Of a DNA stretch of 15,554 nucleotides, positions 14,880 through 15,554 are shown piece by piece; positions within the stretch are counted from its first letter, which is position 1; each line of letters starts with the position of its first letter. Under the pieces are notes generated by a model. That model saw only the letters and a program-made list of their open reading frames with translations, made no database searches and was not told the origin of the DNA. The DNA lies in the NCBI GenBank assembly GCA_020630355.1, contig JAHDBO010000016.1, positions 1-15,554 on the forward strand, given 5' to 3'. The position numbers and the translations under genes were made by a program. The stretch comes from Saprospiraceae bacterium. GTDB taxonomy: Bacteria; Bacteroidota; Bacteroidia; Chitinophagales; Saprospiraceae.

Positions 14880-14934
14880 AACAATTGATTAGTGATGATT
14901 CAAACTTAAGAATATATAAAATCAACCTTATTAA

Positions 14935-15554
14935 ATGACCGTTCACCTCAATCCAATTCGTCGTTTTTGGAGGTTATTGATTCCCTTTCGGCAACAGATC
15001 CGATTGATATATCTCTATGCTTTTCTCAATGGAATTGTCAACCTGTCCCTACCTCTAGGGATACAGGCTATCATTAATTTCATCCAAGGTGGTGAAATGA
15101 CCAGTTCTTGGATAATACTCGTTGGCTTTGTTTTGGTTGGTATTGCCCTGACAGGGACTTTCCAAGTCTTACAGCTTCGAGTTGTGGAAAATATTCAACA
15201 AGATATTTTTGCTCGTTCTGCACTTGAGTTTGCCTACCGCATTCCTAAAATCAAGTTATTGGCCCTAGACCACACCCATACACCAGAAATGGTCAATCGT
15301 TTTTTTGATACCATTACCATTCAAAAAGGGCTGCCCAAGATATTGATTGATTTTTCACTTTCGTCCTTCCAAATAGTATTTGGTCTGCTTCTATTGGCTA
15401 TATACAGCTCTTACTTTATCTTGTTAGGCTTTTTGTTGGCTTTTTTCTTTTGGTTAATTGTTCAACTGACAGGACGAAGAGGCTTGGATACAAGCTTGAC
15501 AGAAAGTAAGTATAAGTATAAGATGGCATTTTGGCTGGAGGAAATTGCTCGAAC
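14935..15554 (+). CDS. ABC exporter transmembrane domain (partial, cut by window edge)
   Basis: An open frame begins at ATG 14935 and runs through the end of the window, giving 206 residues of a longer protein. The first 20 residues are cytoplasmic and basic. Membrane segments lie at about 24-50, 58-80, 143-160 and 161-180. The cytoplasmic loop between the second and third (about 81-140, with ENIQQDIFARSALEFAYRIP and EMVNRFFDTITIQKGL) matches the transmembrane-domain pattern of type I half-exporters of the HlyB/LapB kind. There is no N-terminal peptidase domain. The ATPase domain must lie beyond the edge, so Walker motifs cannot be seen. A HlyD-type adaptor would be expected next if this is a type I secretion system. 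The substrate is unknown. Confidence 0.82.
   Translation, partial: MTVHLNPIRRFWRLLIPFRQQIRLIYLYAFLNGIVNLSLPLGIQAIINFIQGGEMTSSWIILVGFVLVGIALTGTFQVLQLRVVENIQQDIFARSALEFAYRIPKIKLLALDHTHTPEMVNRFFDTITIQKGLPKILIDFSLSSFQIVFGLLLLAIYSSYFILLGFLLAFFFWLIVQLTGRRGLDTSLTESKYKYKMAFWLEEIAR

Larger units (their letters stand above)
14455..14934. other. 480-bp intergenic region with a GC-richer structured island
   Basis: This gap separates the regulator pair from the ABC transporter gene. Most of it is AT-rich and shows nothing definite. Bases about 14572-14672 are visibly richer in G and C than the flanks and hold a 9-bp bulged stem (14607-14638). Further on lies a terminator-like hairpin (14845-14874). The island may be a small RNA gene, a dispersed repeat, or a decayed gene. 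No tRNA or rRNA was recognised. Confidence 0.5.

Overview
The window looks like a chromosomal segment of a Bacteroidota bacterium, possibly of the Saprospiria type. The grounds are a PheS carrying the four-cysteine insert I associate with this phylum, lipoprotein and DUF4230/DUF2306 families common there, start codons without Shine-Dalgarno sequences, and AT-rich intergenic DNA. No tRNA, rRNA, CRISPR array or intact insertion sequence was seen. The genus cannot be fixed from the sequence.

Left part (1-5.7 kb): a small HAD-type phosphatase on the minus strand with its own terminator is divergent from a 1338-residue signalling protein. That protein has two tandem class III nucleotide cyclase domains, a STAND-type P-loop ATPase and about nine TPRs at an exact 40-residue spacing. 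This is the layout of mammalian soluble adenylyl cyclase (ADCY10). The metal-binding aspartates and the catalytic Asn/Arg are present, but the base-selecting position is Ala and both bicarbonate-site residues appear lost. A secreted coiled-coil protein follows 53 bp downstream and ends at a perfect 34-bp palindrome with a T-run.

Middle part (5.8-10.4 kb): pheS, a small acidic hypothetical protein, a lipoprotein whose first residues (CQKD) resemble a Bacteroidota surface-export signal, a hypothetical protein with a possible export signal, a convergent DUF2306 membrane protein sharing a bidirectional terminator, and a DUF4230 membrane-anchored protein ending at an unusually strong 21-bp stem terminator.

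Right part (10.4-15.55 kb): an ECF sigma factor gene (minus strand) is divergent from a pair of tandem sigma-54 regulator genes. The first (three PAS domains, intact AAA+ domain with GAFTGA, Fis-type HTH) should be a working bacterial enhancer-binding protein. The second (one PAS domain, AAA+ domain with Walker A but no GAFTGA loop, no acidic Walker B pair and no HTH) looks like a degenerate partner, and I consider it one of the two most interesting objects here with the cyclase. A partial -24/-12 sequence lies in front of the ECF sigma gene, suggesting a possible sigma-54 to ECF cascade. A 480-bp gap with a GC-richer, structured island follows, and then the start of an ABC exporter cut by the window edge.

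Overall the region is rich in regulatory genes: a cyclase/ATPase/TPR sensor, an ECF sigma factor and a PAS/sigma-54 pair. Functional links between them are inferred from adjacency only.
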